Assembly (NCBI GenBank): GCA_019054805.1
Contig: JAHQIY010000004.1
Span: 8,254,501-8,318,500, forward strand
Direction of reading: 5' to 3'
Length of the DNA: 64,000 nt
DNA from: Brachionus manjavacas
Taxonomy: Eukaryota; Rotifera; Eurotatoria; Ploima; Brachionidae
Part shown: positions 61,520-64,000 of the stretch, piece by piece
How positions within the stretch are numbered: position 1 is the stretch's first letter
Layout: each line of letters opens with the position of its first letter
Position numbers and translations under genes: made by a program
Notes under the pieces: model-generated
The model's input: only the letters and a program-made list of their open reading frames with translations
Told to the model about the DNA's origin: nothing
The model's database searches: none

Positions 61520-62665
61520 TCACATATTAATTTCTTCATTTGATTGAGGGTTTAGACATTTGTTTTTAAAATAACTTTTAAATTTATAAGTTAAAAGCAT
61601 ATAAATCAATGGATTGAGAACAGTATTGGAATAAGACAAAGTTGACACATTTAAATTTATTAAGTGCACATTCTTGATATTTAATGAGGAAAATAAGATA
61701 GCAAACTGGAATATCCAAAACGGAAACCATTGAATAAGAAATACAAATATAATTGCTAAAACCAAGCGTACAGCTTTTTTTCGCACTGAGGTTAAATAGG
61801 CCCCATTAATATAGCTATTTTTATGTTCTGGACTTCTCAATGAATGCTTTGGTAATTTTTTTTCATTATCAATACTAGATATATCGGTTAGTCGAGTATC
61901 CACCGAATGACTTGCCAGTCTTGACCACGAAATACTGTGTAAAAATGTTGAATTGCTTTTTGTTATTAATGAAGCAATGGATTTTCTTGATCCTTCGTTG
62001 GCTTTATTGATTCGCTTTTTCCATGAGTTAAGAAAAAGCAAAATTTTTATTGAACTAATTATTATTATTAAATATGGTATTAAAAATACAAATAAAAATT
62101 TCATAAAAAAATAAATGTTAATGCTAGTCTCAGACCATAAACTTTGACATGAATAAACTGTACCATCTTGGTGCGAATAAACACTCATTACAAATGGAAT
62201 AGTGATAATCAAAGCAATAAGCCACGAAAAAACCACATACAAAATTATGATCAATATTTTAAATTTATTGCTAAAGTTATCACAGCGCTTTTTGGGGTCA
62301 GCCACATCGAAAAATCTTTCAACACTTAGACCAGTGATAGTCAATTGACTGACTGTAATACCACAAAATTCAGTACAAAGGAAAATTTTACAACCGTAAG
62401 ATCCAAAAGGAAGTTGTTTCGTTAAAATTTGTACTATAAAAAAAGGAATACCAATTGAATAAACGATATCTGATATTGATAGATTGAAAATTAAAAGATT
62501 AATTGTGCTGAATGGTTTAGAATGCCACACGCTTGAAATCGATAGTGAATTAAATATAATACTAAACACATAAATAACAATCAATAGTGAAACGAACACA
62601 AGCTTGGAACTTTTTGATAAACTTTCATCATTCAGGATTTCTGTGTATGTTTGATTTGATTGCAT
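61520..62665 (-). CDS. class A (rhodopsin-like) G-protein-coupled receptor, probable peptide receptor
   Basis: Seven-transmembrane receptor at the plasma membrane, 381 aa, intronless. TM1 contains IIFNSLSISSVW (N39). TM2 is NLLIFNLSISDIVYSIGIP with D66 at the conserved 2.50 position. C92 at the top of TM3 and C173 in extracellular loop 2 form the expected disulfide pair. The TM3 end motif is ERF (116-118) instead of DRY. TM6 has QWFPFWIFQF in place of the usual CWxP. TM7 ends NTVLNPLIYMLL, the NPxxY motif. Intracellular loop 3 is long (about 90 residues) and Ser-rich. The N-terminus carries a possible N-glycosylation site (NQT). The general look is that of neuropeptide receptors, but the ligand cannot be named from sequence. 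The start is the first ATG in frame, shortly before TM1. Confidence 0.9.
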   Translation of the reverse strand: MQSNQTYTEILNDESLSKSSKLVFVSLLIVIYVFSIIFNSLSISSVWHSKPFSTINLLIFNLSISDIVYSIGIPFFIVQILTKQLPFGSYGCKIFLCTEFCGITVSQLTITGLSVERFFDVADPKKRCDNFSNKFKILIIILYVVFSWLIALIITIPFVMSVYSHQDGTVYSCQSLWSETSINIYFFMKFLFVFLIPYLIIIISSIKILLFLNSWKKRINKANEGSRKSIASLITKSNSTFLHSISWSRLASHSVDTRLTDISSIDNEKKLPKHSLRSPEHKNSYINGAYLTSVRKKAVRLVLAIIFVFLIQWFPFWIFQFAILFSSLNIKNVHLINLNVSTLSYSNTVLNPLIYMLLTYKFKSYFKNKCLNPQSNEEINM

Positions 62666-64000
62666 TTTAGATACAGTATTTCACAATTTCTAAATTAATT
62701 CATAAAAATAACATTTTTCTGAACATTACCTGGATTTAATTCAAAAATTTATTCAAAAAAATCGATTAATTTATAAAAAATTATCAAAAAATAGATGAAA
62801 ATTCAACAAAGTCATTATACTTTTGACAAGATTATCAAAAATCTCATGACTGTGCAAAAAATTAACTTTAAAAATTTCTAAATCACAGAATTGAAATCAA
62901 AAAAATTGAAGACTTGAAATTTGAATTTAATATTGTCTATTAAACTAGCCTTTTTTTTATTTTTAACCTTACCTTTATTCTTCATCAAAAATAAAAACAG
63001 TAAGGACTGAATAACTGTTTGCTTGGATAACTTTTGAAATTTAAAATAAAAATTATAATTTCCCATCGAGTTAGAAAATTTAAGATTAATTTAATAATTT
63101 TAAGTCACAAATTAGAGTCAAATTAATTACTGCATTTTTTCGAAAAGTTTTTTTAATTTAAATTGTTTAAATTCAGAAAAAATTATAACTTTCTTTTCGA
63201 TTCGATGTATTTTTTTGAATTGAAAGTTTTAATAATTTTCTTCTAAGATTTAAGTAAAAAGATTAAAATGATTCAATCTAGTACGAAAATCTGGATTACT
63301 GTTAAAGAAGCAATAGGAATTATGAATATAATTTAAGAAAAAATAATTAATGTATTCTAGAGAAAAAACCGGGCTAGACTATCTTCTCTAAGTATATTAT
63401 TTCTCTAATTCTATGTCAAATCGAAAAAAAATAAAAATAAAGGAACAAAATTGAATCTTATTAAGATAATCACTTTTAACAGTAAATTTTTAATTATTAA
63501 ATTTATAAATAAGTTAATATCAAAATAAATTTTAAATACCAAAATTTTGAGCTAAATGTTATACTGATAGATGGTGATTCAGCTCTAAACTAATTGTATT
63601 GAATTTGACATAAACAAAAAAATAATTTAAAAAACAGTTAATTCCATATTTAATATAAGAATATGACTGTTGTCAAAAATCTAATTTCAAATAAAAAATT
63701 AACAAAAATTATATATATATTTGGTAAAAATTAAATATGACAACTAAATTCTATATTATTCAATGGGTTATGATTTTTAAAATTTCTTTTAAAATATTTT
63801 GTTCATATCGGTTCCGAAATTCCAACCCAAATTTCTAGCCTAAAAGTAATAAATCTTTTTTGTCCTGTAAAATGCTAAATATAAAAAAATAAGTAATTCC
63901 CTTTAATTAAACATGGATAAGAATTTCTTTTAAAATTTACTTTAAATTTTTTAAGTCTTTTTGATTATAATTTAGCTTTTTGTCATTAATCCGTTAAAAG
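62666..64000. other. AT-rich DNA 5' of the GPCR to the window end
   Basis: No gene is recognisable. It should include the promoter of the minus-strand receptor. A TATATATATAT run occurs at 63710-63720. A 62-codon minus-strand frame at 63066 is Lys/Phe/Asn-rich and looks like chance. Confidence 0.4.

Noticed and set aside
1..64000. CRISPR array, bacterial operons, phage or viral genes
   Set aside because: Spliced animal genes, poly(A) signals and LINEs show eukaryotic nuclear DNA; no spacer-repeat array or viral gene was seen.

Overview
The window is AT-rich eukaryotic nuclear DNA with islands of GC-richer, intron-bearing genes. The gene set (innexin, nidogen-type basement-membrane protein, HUS1, DCP2, fukutin/LicD-type transferase, class A GPCR, thymidine phosphorylase) indicates a bilaterian invertebrate. 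Very low GC, the standard genetic code and introns of either about 50 bp or more than 1 kb would suit a small lophotrochozoan such as a monogonont rotifer. The species is an inference; nothing in the sequence names it.

Layout: DCP2 (+, 595-3909, 3 exons); thymidine phosphorylase (+, 8176-9564, 2 exons, one in-frame TAA near the start); a nidogen-like protein (-, 18172-11343, 4 exons, signal peptide, two G2F domains, no NIDO domain); a long gene-poor tract 18.2-37.5 kb holding LINE and MULE fossils; an innexin (+, 37501-38968, 2 exons); LINE fragments at 42.4-44.2 kb; a fukutin-like LicD transferase (-, 49919-44818, 4 exons) whose 3.4-kb first intron carries LINE copies and a palindromic repeat; empty AT-rich DNA at 50-56.7 kb; a LINE remnant interrupted by a foldback-type element (57073-57650); intronless HUS1 (-, 58441-59316); two palindromic elements at 60.2-61.0 kb; and an intronless class A GPCR (-, 61520-62665). 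The splice junctions proposed for the five spliced genes all keep the reading frame and were chosen by hand from GT/AG sites plus phase and family conservation.

The genes are unrelated housekeeping, matrix, junction and signalling genes and do not form a pathway. The main points of interest are: (1) the nidogen-like gene, in which a whole EGF-G2F-EGF-EGF-EGF super-module is tandemly duplicated and follows a signal peptide directly; (2) the thymidine phosphorylase, otherwise intact, with a Lys codon replaced by TAA at codon 12 and the conserved His of its signature replaced by Phe; (3) a 578-bp element with TA duplications whose arms are inverted 9-bp-based minisatellites around a GC-rich core; (4) a 351-bp near-palindrome flanked by an exact 8-bp duplication, which looks like a hAT-type MITE; (5) a second palindromic repeat family with two copies in the window. 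No wholly novel gene system was found.
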